Source of the DNA: Phycisphaerales bacterium
GTDB taxonomy: Bacteria; Planctomycetota; Phycisphaerae; SM23-33
Direction of reading: 5' to 3'
Assembly (NCBI GenBank): GCA_003485185.1
Contig: DNAS01000087.1
Location: 29,770 to 36,755 of the forward strand
Length of the DNA stretch: 6,986 nucleotides
This document shows positions 1 to 6,055 of this stretch, piece after piece. Each line of letters begins with the position of its first letter. Position 1 is the stretch's first letter. Position numbers and translations under genes: made by a program. The notes under the pieces are model-generated. The model did not search any database, was not told the origin of the DNA, and saw nothing but the letters and a program-made list of their open reading frames with translations.

Positions 1-184
1 GTGCTGCGATCAGCGAAGGCCTGATTCGCGATCCCAGGCGACCCCACACGGCCGAATACCCGCTCAGGGCCGTGAAGGCAATCGCAAAGGCGAAACCGAT
101 GAACCAGACCGTACCGGTCACACGTCTCGACATGTCGGTGTCCATATCGCAGACGAAACCGCGCTTGTTCTTGAGGGTCTCCAT
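1..184 (-). CDS. Hypothetical membrane protein, N-terminal fragment (runs off window)
   Basis: This is an open frame of 61 codons with no stop before the left edge, so only the N-terminus is visible. It begins METLKNKRGF, has a polar stretch of about 20 residues, then a hydrophobic segment at about residues 23-44 (VWFIGFAFAIAFTALSGY) that looks like one membrane helix, followed by a basic stretch (GRLGSRIRPS). The ATG lies 6 nt after the RND stop codon. A GGAGG at 199-203, inside the last RND codons, is the only good ribosome site, but its 14-nt spacing is long, so translation may depend on coupling to the upstream gene. ATGs at 145 and 133 are alternative starts that would keep the membrane segment. 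I do not recognise the family. Position suggests an accessory of the pump operon, which is inference only. Confidence 0.6.
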   Translation of the reverse strand, partial: METLKNKRGFVCDMDTDMSRRVTGTVWFIGFAFAIAFTALSGYSAVWGRLGSRIRPSLIAA

Positions 185-190
185 CGTCGG

Positions 191-3100
191 TCAATTCGCC
201 TCCGGTGCGGGCACGGCGGCTTCGCTCTCTTGTTCGTGGGTCGCGCCCAGCCAGCCTCGGACCCGCAGGGTAGCCCGCGTGAGCATGACGTACAGCGACG
301 GGACCACCACCAGCGTCAGCACCGTCGCGAACGCCAAGCCGAAGATCACCGCCCAGGCCATCGACGCCCACCACTGGCTCGATTCGCTCCGCAGGGCCCA
401 GCTCATCGTGCGGAAGTCGAAGCTGATGCCCGTCGCCATCGGCACGAGGCTGATGATGGTCGTCGCGGCCGTCAGCAGCACCGGGCGCAGGCGGGTCATG
501 CCCGCCGTCCGGGCCGCCTCCAGCAGGTCCATGCCCTTGCGCTGGAGCCGGCGCGTGTAGTCCAGCAGCACGATCGCGTTGTTGACCACCACGCCGGCCA
601 GACTGATGATCCCCACGCCCGTCATGATGATGACGAAGGGCATTCGCATCGCCAGCAATTCCGTGAACACGCCGATCGTCGAGAGGATCACCGTCGTCAT
701 GATGATCAGCGGCACCGACAGCGTGTTGAACTGCGTCACCAGGATTCCGACGATCAGCAAAATCGCCACGACGAACGCCTTGAGCAGGAACGCCTGGGCC
801 TTGTCCTGCTCTTCCTTTTCCCCGGCATAGCGGATCTGGCAGTCGGCCGGGAGTTCCATCCGCTCGCGGTGGACGATTTGTCCGGGGAAGGCGGCCTCCA
901 GCAGCAGGCGGTTCGCCCGCATCCGCTCGTTCTTCGACAGCGCGGAAAAACCGCGGGCCAGGTCGCGCTTCAACTCGTCGTCCAGCGGCGCGTCGCGGAA
1001 GTCCTCGGCGCGGTAGAAGTCCGGCCGGGCCAGCACGCGGTTGATCGCGCCGAGGATTTCCCGCTGCGAATCGTTTTCCGCCTTGCCGGCCTGCGCGACC
1101 TGGCGGACGGTCTCGGCGACGGACTCGTTTCGCCCCAGCAGTCCGAACAGGCGCGGCGGGCGCAGCAGGTCCCAGACGCGTTTTGCCGCGGTCGACGCCT
1201 CGGGGCGAGCGCCCGCTTCCAGCGCCCGGCAGAACGCCGCAAAGTCGCGGACGTCCACCGCCCGCAAGGTGGCCTGGCCCTCGGGGCGGAGCCGCTCCTG
1301 GACGTCCTGCAACACCTCGGTGCCCAGTCGCCCTTCCGCGTCGGCCGTCAGCGTCACGACCCGCTTCTGGTCGATCCGGTGGATCGTGCCCAGGCCCGGG
1401 GCGTAGACGAACCGCCCCAGCGAGCTGAGGGGCACGGCCGCCCCGACGCTGTTCGGCACGCGCAGGCGGAGCAGGTCCTCGATGTTGGTGCGCCGGTCCT
1501 CCGGCATGCGGATGGTGATGTCGTAATCGTCGGCGAAGACGCGGAACGTGCCGACTTTGCTGCCGAAGATGCTCGTCTTGAGGAAGTTGCCGATGACCTG
1601 CGTGTTGACGCCGAGTTGCTTGGCGCGCTCGCGGTCCACCTCGAAACGCAGCTCGGGGCGGGCGGCCTCCAGATCGCTGCGGAGGTTCACCAGGTTCGGC
1701 ACGTCCTCGATGAGCTTGCGCGCCTTCTCGCTGGCCCGCTCGAGGGTCCGCATGTCCTCGCCGAGGAAGCGGACGGTGACGGCGTCGCCGGTCGGCGGGC
1801 CGTGCTTTTCCTTCTCGACCTTCACCTCGACGCCCGGCACGTCGCGCAGCGCCGCGCGGATCGACTTGACGGTTTCGGCGCTGGGGGTGATCCGCTTGTC
1901 GAAATCGACGAACGCGATGGTCAGGTTCGCGATGTGCGGCCCGCTGGCGCTGTCGCCGAAGTTCATGGTGCTGCCGGACGTGCCGACGTTCTCCACCACG
2001 TTGTCGATGGTCTTCTCGCCCGTCGGGTCCGCGCGGAACGGATTCACCGCCGCGGCCACCTGCTTCGTCAGGGCGTTCATGTCCCGGATGTTCATCCCCT
2101 GCGGTCCGCGCAGGTTCACCATTCCATGCCGCGGGTCCGAGTCGGGGAACAGCTCCACGCCCGAGTGGAACTTGCCGAACGCGATCAGGATGCACACCAG
2201 CGTCAGGGCGGAAACGGCGATCGTCGTGAACCGGTGCGACAGCGCCGCGTCCAGCACGTCGCGGTAGCGCGTCACGAACCAGCCCTGGTGCGCCGGGCCC
2301 TTGCGCTTGGTCCCGCCGGAGAACATCGAAGCCACCACCGGGTTGATCAGCATCGCCACCAGCATCGAGCTGGTGAGCGTGATGCTCACCGTGATGGGCA
2401 GGTACTTCATGAAGTCGCCCATGATCCCCGGCCAGAACATCAGCGGCACGAACGCCGCGACGGTGGTCGCCGTCGAGGCGATGACCGGCCAGGCGACCTC
2501 CGCCGTGCCCTTCATCGCCGCCTCCACCCGTCCGTAGCCCATCTCGACGTGGCGGTAGATGTTCTCCACGATGACGATCGCGTTGTCCACCAGCATGCCC
2601 AGCGCCAAAATCAGGCTGAACAGCACGATCATGTTCAGCGTGTATCCCAGCGCCTGGAGGACGGCGAAGCTCATGAGCATGCTCAGGGGGATCGCCAGCG
2701 CGACGATCATGCTGGACCGCCACCCCATGAACAGCACGAGCACCGCCACCACGAGGATCAGCCCCGACAGGATGTTGTTCTCCAGGTCGCGGACCATCAG
2801 GTCGATGTCCTTGGAGCGGTCGAGGGTGAGCTCGAACTTGACGGTGGCCGGCGCCTGTCGGCGGGCCTCGGCGAGGATCGCCTTGACGCCCTGGGCGATG
2901 TCCACGATGTTCGCGCCGACGCGCTTCTTGACCGAGACGGTGATGCTCTCCACGCCGTCCATGCGGGCGTAGCTGGCGCGGTCCTTGAACATGTCACGCA
3001 CCTGCGCGATGTCCGACAGGTAGATGGGCTTCCCGTCGCGGGTGGCGACCTTCAGGTTGTTGATCTTCTCCGGCTCCTTGAACTCCGCCGGCACGCGGAC

Positions 3101-3781
3101 GTGAAACTTCATGCCCTCGGTCTCCAGCCCCCCCGCCGAGACGTTCACGTTCTCGGTGGGGATCAGCCGGAGAATCTCGTCCACCGTCAGCGAATACGCC
3201 GCCAGGCGGTCCGGGTCGACCTCGATGCGGATTTCCCGCTCCAGCGCGCCGAGCACCTCCACGTCCAGCACGCCGGGAACCGCCTTGATGGCGTCTTCCA
3301 GCGCGTCGGCGATGCCCTTGAGCACCACCGGCGAGACGTCCCCGGAGATGCTGAGCGTCATGATGGGGAACTCGGCGATGTTGATCTCGCTGACCGTCGG
3401 CTCCTTGCGCTGCACGTCGTTGGGCAGGTCGGGCTTGGCCAGGTCCACCTTGTCCTTCACCCAGCGCAGCGCGTCGTTGATGTCCACGTCGGGATGGAAC
3501 TCCACGAGAATCGAGCTGAGCCCCTCCAGGCTCGTCGAGCGGATCTCCTTGACGCCGCGCAGGCCCAGCAGCTCCTTCTCGATCTCGTTGGTGATCTGGC
3601 TTTCGATGTCCTCCGGGCTGACGCCCTCGTAGGACGTCTCGACGATGATGTAGGGAACCTTCACGTCGGGCGCGCTCTCGCGCGGGAGGGTGATGTAGCT
3701 GTACAGGCCCATCGCGATGATCAGCACGACCAGCACGAGGATCGTCACGCGATTGCGGATGGCGGTGTCAGAGAGAATCAT
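191..3781 (-). CDS. RND-family efflux pump, inner-membrane permease with large periplasmic insertion
   Basis: This 1196-residue protein belongs to the AcrB/HAE-type RND superfamily of proton-driven inner-membrane exporters. Visible landmarks are TM1 at about 12-32, a first periplasmic loop at about 33-335, TM2-6 at about 336-485, TM7 at about 518-536, a second periplasmic loop to about 998, and TM8-12 at about 1000-1168. The TM4 motif GMLVDNAIVIVENIYRH (395-411) keeps one acidic residue, D399, with Asn where AcrB has its second Asp. TM10 reads GVVVNNAIVLLDY, so AcrB's relay Lys is replaced by Asn, as I recall for many non-enteric RND pumps. The usual family length is about 1030-1060. The excess is an in-frame block at about residues 833-975, between the QERL helix end and ELPADCQIRYAGE. 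ATG 3781 is supported by GGGAG with a 7-nt spacer. The gene overlaps the adaptor gene by 14 bp, indicating translational coupling. The substrate cannot be read from the sequence. Confidence 0.97.
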   Translation of the reverse strand: MILSDTAIRNRVTILVLVVLIIAMGLYSYITLPRESAPDVKVPYIIVETSYEGVSPEDIESQITNEIEKELLGLRGVKEIRSTSLEGLSSILVEFHPDVDINDALRWVKDKVDLAKPDLPNDVQRKEPTVSEINIAEFPIMTLSISGDVSPVVLKGIADALEDAIKAVPGVLDVEVLGALEREIRIEVDPDRLAAYSLTVDEILRLIPTENVNVSAGGLETEGMKFHVRVPAEFKEPEKINNLKVATRDGKPIYLSDIAQVRDMFKDRASYARMDGVESITVSVKKRVGANIVDIAQGVKAILAEARRQAPATVKFELTLDRSKDIDLMVRDLENNILSGLILVVAVLVLFMGWRSSMIVALAIPLSMLMSFAVLQALGYTLNMIVLFSLILALGMLVDNAIVIVENIYRHVEMGYGRVEAAMKGTAEVAWPVIASTATTVAAFVPLMFWPGIMGDFMKYLPITVSITLTSSMLVAMLINPVVASMFSGGTKRKGPAHQGWFVTRYRDVLDAALSHRFTTIAVSALTLVCILIAFGKFHSGVELFPDSDPRHGMVNLRGPQGMNIRDMNALTKQVAAAVNPFRADPTGEKTIDNVVENVGTSGSTMNFGDSASGPHIANLTIAFVDFDKRITPSAETVKSIRAALRDVPGVEVKVEKEKHGPPTGDAVTVRFLGEDMRTLERASEKARKLIEDVPNLVNLRSDLEAARPELRFEVDRERAKQLGVNTQVIGNFLKTSIFGSKVGTFRVFADDYDITIRMPEDRRTNIEDLLRLRVPNSVGAAVPLSSLGRFVYAPGLGTIHRIDQKRVVTLTADAEGRLGTEVLQDVQERLRPEGQATLRAVDVRDFAAFCRALEAGARPEASTAAKRVWDLLRPPRLFGLLGRNESVAETVRQVAQAGKAENDSQREILGAINRVLARPDFYRAEDFRDAPLDDELKRDLARGFSALSKNERMRANRLLLEAAFPGQIVHRERMELPADCQIRYAGEKEEQDKAQAFLLKAFVVAILLIVGILVTQFNTLSVPLIIMTTVILSTIGVFTELLAMRMPFVIIMTGVGIISLAGVVVNNAIVLLDYTRRLQRKGMDLLEAARTAGMTRLRPVLLTAATTIISLVPMATGISFDFRTMSWALRSESSQWWASMAWAVIFGLAFATVLTLVVVPSLYVMLTRATLRVRGWLGATHEQESEAAVPAPEAN
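857..1285 (-). other. In-frame ~143-residue insertion in the RND second periplasmic loop
   Basis: These codons encode about residues 833-975 of the RND pump. Ordinary family members pass from the helix ending QERL/ASKLP directly to a strand of the type LPxGxxxxYxGExEE. Here the helix ends at QERLRP, and the strand ELPADCQIRYAGEKEEQ resumes only about 143 residues later. The block is mostly charged and predicted helical by eye, with segments such as DVRDFAAFCRALEAG, AETVRQVAQAGKAEND and NERMRANRLLLEAAFPG. It has no membrane segment, and its GC-rich codons resemble the rest of the gene, so it is probably not a recent foreign insertion. I do not recognise a named domain. Edges are uncertain by several residues. 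Confidence 0.75.
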
Positions 3782-5015
3782 GCGAAGGCTCCCGTGCGGT
3801 CGTGGGTTCGGGGCGCGCCGGCTGGGTGGCGGCCTCGGCGGCAGGGCGCGTGGCCGCGCCGTTGGGCGCGATGACGCGCACGGGCTGCCCCGGCCCGCAG
3901 CGGCGCGGATCCCGCACGATCAGCACGTCCCCCGCCCGCAGGTCCGAACCCTCTCGCACCAGCACCCGCGTGCCGCGGATGAACCCGACGTCGATCTGCA
4001 CCTGTCGCGGCTGGGCCAGGCCCTTCTCCACGACGTACACCTGGTGGGTGATCCTGTCGTTCCGCACCTGCGGGATGACCGCCTCGAGGGGAATCAGGAT
4101 CGCGCCGGGCAGCTCGCGCCGTTTAAGGCGCACGGAGACGATCTGCTCGCTGTGGAGCTGGTGGGCCGGGTCGGGCACGTGGATTTCCATGCGCGTGGTC
4201 CGCGCGACGGTGTCGGCCAGCTTGCTGATGTAGCCGATGTGCCCGGTCATCGTGAAGGCGCCGCGCAGGCCGTCGAAGACGACCTCCTCGTCGCCGACGC
4301 GGAAGTACTGCACGTCCTTCTCCGGCACGTCCACGGCCACCTTGACCGTCTCGCTGACGATCTGGGCGACGATCATGCCGTTGTTGACGTACTCGCCCAC
4401 TTCCACCGGCAGGTCGTTGAGCACGCCGTCGACGGGGCAGGCGATGGTCGCGCGGGCCAGGCGGGTGCGGCACTCGTCGAGGATCGCCTTGCTGACGGCG
4501 AGCTTGGTGCGGGCGTTGTCCAGGTCCATCGAGGTGGCCACGCCGCGGCTGCGGGCCTCCTGCACCCGCTCCAGCTCGCGGCGGTCGAAGTTCCAGTTGG
4601 CCTCGGCGCGGTCGCGCTCCGCGCGGAGCAGGTCGGCGTTGATGTACATCAGCGGCTGGCTCGCGCGCACGGTGTCGCCCTTTTTCAGGGCGCGTCCGTC
4701 GGGCTTTCCAGCCGGGTCCAGATGCGCGGCGTAACGCTCGATGCGTCCCGCCGCCTCCGCCGCCACTTCCACCACGCGTTCCGCCTGCACCGTGCCATGC
4801 ACCTCCAGCACGTCGGCCACCAAAGGCAGCGCCGTGACCGTCTCGACGGTCACGTTGATCGGGGGCGCGGGCGTGGCCTGCGGTTCGGGCTTGTCGGCCG
4901 GCAGCAGCGCCACGACCACCACGGCGCCCACCGCCAATGCCAGCACCAGCACGGGGGCCTTGCGCCACCGCGCGAACCGTCCCGGTTTCTTTCCGTTGGT
5001 CTTCCCGTCACTCAT
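3768..5015 (-). CDS. RND efflux periplasmic adaptor (membrane fusion protein)
   Basis: This 415-residue protein is of the HlyD/AcrA adaptor type, which bridges an RND pump and an outer-membrane channel in the periplasm. A basic N-terminus (residues 1-20) precedes a single hydrophobic anchor at about 21-38. No lipobox Cys is present, so it is anchored by the helix rather than by lipid. The two lipoyl half-motifs are at about 79-126 (VVEVAAEAAGRIERY, then KKGDTVRASQPLMYI) and about 188-220 (ATIACPVDGVLNDLPVEVGEYV). They enclose a helical hairpin at about 127-187, and the beta-barrel and membrane-proximal domains follow (about 221-380). The first lipoyl half carries an extra loop of about 12 residues (HLDPAGKPDGRA) where a tight turn is normal. 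The tail from about 386 is rich in Ala, Pro and Thr and probably disordered. ATG 5015 lies 1 nt after the tetR-like stop, with GAGGG at 5022-5026. Its 3' end overlaps the pump gene. Confidence 0.96.
   Translation of the reverse strand: MSDGKTNGKKPGRFARWRKAPVLVLALAVGAVVVVALLPADKPEPQATPAPPINVTVETVTALPLVADVLEVHGTVQAERVVEVAAEAAGRIERYAAHLDPAGKPDGRALKKGDTVRASQPLMYINADLLRAERDRAEANWNFDRRELERVQEARSRGVATSMDLDNARTKLAVSKAILDECRTRLARATIACPVDGVLNDLPVEVGEYVNNGMIVAQIVSETVKVAVDVPEKDVQYFRVGDEEVVFDGLRGAFTMTGHIGYISKLADTVARTTRMEIHVPDPAHQLHSEQIVSVRLKRRELPGAILIPLEAVIPQVRNDRITHQVYVVEKGLAQPRQVQIDVGFIRGTRVLVREGSDLRAGDVLIVRDPRRCGPGQPVRVIAPNGAATRPAAEAATQPARPEPTTAREPSHDSL
3789..3793 (-). promoter_or_regulatory. Ribosome binding site of the RND pump gene
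   Basis: GGGAG on the minus strand sits 7 nt before ATG 3781 and supports that start. It lies inside the adaptor's coding sequence. The surrounding GGAGCCTTCG is identical to the corresponding site in front of the TetR gene. Confidence 0.7.
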
Positions 5016-5016
5016 G

Positions 5017-5658
5017 TTACGCCCTCATTTCCGGCGGACCGCCGCTTGCCCGGTTCGTCAGGCCGTCCAAAATCATCCGTTTCAACGCCGCCAGGTACGC
5101 CGCGTCCCGCGCGCCGATGTCCAGGTCCAGAACGTCGTGCAGCTGGATGCCGTCCAGCGTCTGCATGATCAGCGATGCCGCCGCCGCACAGTCCAGCCCC
5201 GCGCGAAACTCCCCGCGCCGGACGCCTTCGGCCAGGATCGCCTCGATCCGCCGCTGCCAGCGCAGGTGCATCTCGCGGAGTTGCAGCGCCAGCTCGCCCT
5301 GGGCCTTCCGCGCGGCCGTGGCCCAGAACTCCAGGACCAGCCGGCCGAGCGCCTTGTACTTGCTCATCTCGGTGAAACTGTAGTCCAAAATCCGGTCGAG
5401 CTTGCCGCAAGCCGTCGCCGACTGGGAAAACATCTGGTCCACCTCGAACTCCGATTGCCCGACGGCGTGCTCGAAGACCTGGTAGAACAGGTCTTCCTTG
5501 TTCTTGAAGTAGTTGTAGAGGCTGCCCTTGGCGATTCCCGCTTCCGCGGCGATGGCGTCCATGGTGGTGGCGGCGAAGCCCCGGCCGTCGAAGACCTTCG
5601 TGGCGGCGGCCATGATGGCTTCCCGCTTGCCGGGGACAGGTTCCGCATCGGCTTTCAT
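5017..5658 (-). CDS. TetR/AcrR-family transcriptional repressor of the efflux operon
   Basis: This 213-residue protein has a classic TetR N-terminal DNA-binding domain. KREAIMAAATKVFDGRGF is helix 1, and TTMDAIAAEAGIAKGSLYNYF (residues 31-51) is the helix-turn-helix, followed by KNKEDLFYQVF. The rest is an all-helical ligand-binding and dimerisation region of normal length (about residues 60-200), too variable to predict a ligand. I chose ATG 5658 because GGAG lies 6 nt upstream at 5665-5668. An in-frame GTG at 5709 would add 17 residues but has no better ribosome site and lies 3 bp from the operator. The gene is first in the operon, 1 nt before the adaptor, and faces a TetR-type palindrome at 5712-5733. 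Autorepression of the whole efflux operon is therefore the likely role. The family call is secure; the regulatory role is inferred from context. Confidence 0.95.
   Translation of the reverse strand: MKADAEPVPGKREAIMAAATKVFDGRGFAATTMDAIAAEAGIAKGSLYNYFKNKEDLFYQVFEHAVGQSEFEVDQMFSQSATACGKLDRILDYSFTEMSKYKALGRLVLEFWATAARKAQGELALQLREMHLRWQRRIEAILAEGVRRGEFRAGLDCAAAASLIMQTLDGIQLHDVLDLDIGARDAAYLAALKRMILDGLTNRASGGPPEMRA
5022..5026 (-). promoter_or_regulatory. Ribosome binding site of the adaptor gene
   Basis: GAGGG on the minus strand lies 6 nt before ATG 5015, within the last codons of the TetR gene. Together with the 1-nt intergenic gap it indicates coupled translation. Confidence 0.65.
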
Positions 5659-5664
5659 CGAAGG

Positions 5665-5668
5665 CTCC
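5665..5668 (-). promoter_or_regulatory. Ribosome binding site deciding the TetR start
   Basis: GGAG on the minus strand lies 6 nt before ATG 5658. It favours this ATG over the in-frame upstream GTG at 5709. Confidence 0.65.
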
Positions 5669-5681
5669 ACGTGAGTTCTTG

Positions 5682-5700
5682 ACCCCAAAGCACTTAGGGT
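5682..5700 (-). promoter_or_regulatory. Possible leader hairpin in the operon 5' UTR
   Basis: On the transcribed (minus) strand ACCCTAA and TTGGGGT can pair as seven base pairs, one of them a U-G wobble, around the five-base loop GTGCT. The hairpin would lie between the operator and the ribosome site of the TetR gene. It may be incidental. No U-run follows it, so it is not a terminator. Confidence 0.3.
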
Positions 5701-5711
5701 TATCTCCACAC

Positions 5712-5733
5712 AATGACTGACCAGTCAGTCATT
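5712..5733. promoter_or_regulatory. TetR-type operator palindrome
   Basis: Two perfect 10-bp arms, AATGACTGAC and GTCAGTCATT, flank a central CA. The TGAC/GTCA core and overall length match the palindromes usually bound by TetR/AcrR repressors. It lies 53 bp upstream of the TetR start codon and directly downstream of the candidate -10 box, where a bound dimer would block transcription initiation. Binding by this particular TetR is inferred from position and symmetry. Confidence 0.8.
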
Positions 5734-5736
5734 ATC

Positions 5737-5765
5737 ATCTTAGCGTCTCTTTCCACCGGAAGCAA
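5737..5765 (-). promoter_or_regulatory. Candidate sigma-70-like promoter of the efflux operon
   Basis: On the minus strand TTGCTT (5760-5765) is followed after exactly 17 nt by TAAGAT (5737-5742). The -35 matches the consensus at three of six positions and the -10 at four. A second possible -10, GATAAT (5731-5736), overlaps the operator but has no good -35 at standard spacing. The local AT-richness and the adjacent operator support a promoter here; the exact boxes are uncertain. Confidence 0.4.
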
Positions 5766-5828
5766 GAAATTTGTAGGGGATTTGTTGTAGGCGCAGCCGC
5801 GACCGCGCGGAGTGATGTTGGAGGAGAA
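5766..5828. other. Intergenic stretch with no clear gene or site
   Basis: This is the rest of the 348-base gap, between the candidate promoter and the palindromic element. It holds only a short imperfect direct repeat (ATTTGTAGG and ATTTGTTGTAGG) and a CG-rich patch with the 8-bp palindrome CCGCGCGG at 5803-5810. I see no ribosome site, convincing open frame or RNA structure. Confidence 0.5.
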
Positions 5829-5861
5829 TTGCTCTGTTGAAAACATCTCAATACGGGGTGG

Positions 5862-5883
5862 CACGGCTTGCTTGCAAGCCGTG
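5862..5883. repeat. Hairpin 1 of the palindromic element
   Basis: CACGGCTTG and CAAGCCGTG form a perfect 9-bp stem around CTTG. Its CACG overlaps the 10-bp framing arm, so the framing stem and this hairpin are alternative pairings for those bases. No U-run follows on either strand, so it is not a standard intrinsic terminator. Confidence 0.75.
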
Positions 5884-5902
5884 TTCTGGGCAAATGCGGC
5901 TA

Positions 5903-5924
5903 CACGCTTTGCGAGCAAAGCGTG
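5903..5924. repeat. Hairpin 2 of the palindromic element
   Basis: CACGCTTTGC and GCAAAGCGTG form a perfect 10-bp stem around GA, or 9 bp with a CGAG tetraloop. It begins and ends with the same CACG/CGTG as hairpin 1 but has a different interior, so the two are related in design rather than identical copies. No U-run follows. Confidence 0.75.
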
Positions 5925-5976
5925 CCACCCATCCCGTGAACGGATGTTTTCCACAGAGCAAAAGTGAATCCCAATC

Positions 5977-6055
5977 CGCCGACGGCCTGGCTGCCCCGCA
6001 ACGGCATCATCGTAAGGCGTAGTTTACGACTACCTTTTGGTTCAGGCCGTCGGCG
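5977..6055 (-). terminator. 13-bp inverted repeat across the hypothetical gene's 3' end, possible terminator
   Basis: CAGGCCGTCGGCG at 6043-6055 is the exact reverse complement of CGCCGACGGCCTG at 5977-5989. One arm lies in the last codons of the HEAT-like gene and the other beyond its stop codon. A smaller stem, GTAGT/ACTAC, sits inside the 53-nt loop. The long loop and the lack of an immediate U-run argue against a textbook terminator. A role in mRNA 3'-end stability is equally possible. Confidence 0.3.

Larger units (their letters stand above)
5829..5961. repeat. 133-bp nested palindromic repeat element (MITE/REP-like)
   Basis: The outer arms are a 19-bp inverted repeat with one mismatch: TTGCTCTGTTGAAAACATC at 5829-5847 and the complement of TTGCTCTGTGGAAAACATC at 5943-5961. 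Inside them a perfect 10-bp inverted repeat, GGGTGGCACG (5856-5865) and CGTGCCACCC (5921-5930), frames two perfect hairpins listed separately. The element contains no gene and no transposase, and I see no obvious target-site duplication at the arms. It resembles a non-autonomous palindromic or interspersed repeat. From memory, GTGGCAC-framed hairpins recur between genes in planctomycete genomes, but I cannot confirm copies from one window. Confidence 0.75.

Noticed and set aside
857..1285. RND insertion as a frameshift or recent foreign insertion
   Set aside because: The reading frame is continuous, both flanks match the RND family, and base composition is like the rest of the gene.
230..3874. 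Very long plus-strand open frame opposite the RND gene
   Set aside because: Its translation is dominated by Arg, His, Asp, Gln and Val with no domain, as expected from the antisense frame of a GC-rich gene. The minus strand encodes an unmistakable RND pump.
4123..4968. Minus-strand frame overlapping the adaptor in another register
   Set aside because: It is extremely Gly/Arg/Ala-rich and a frame-shifted reading of a clearly real gene.
3717..5168. Long plus-strand open frame opposite the adaptor gene
   Set aside because: It is a low-complexity His/Arg/Asp-rich antisense shadow of the adaptor gene, with no recognisable family.
5659..5709. GTG-initiated 17-residue N-terminal extension of the TetR protein
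   Set aside because: The downstream ATG at 5658 has a well-spaced GGAG. The extension has no ribosome site of its own and would put the start codon 3 bp from the operator.
5862..5924. Intrinsic terminators formed by the two strong hairpins
   Set aside because: Neither hairpin is followed by a T-run on either strand, and the nested symmetry fits a repeat element better.
5700..5954. 84-codon minus-strand frame across the operator and palindromic element
   Set aside because: It would translate promoter, operator and repeat DNA, has no convincing ribosome site, and resembles nothing I know.
5829..5961. CRISPR array
   Set aside because: The repeats are inverted and nested, not direct with regular unique spacers, and there are no cas genes nearby.
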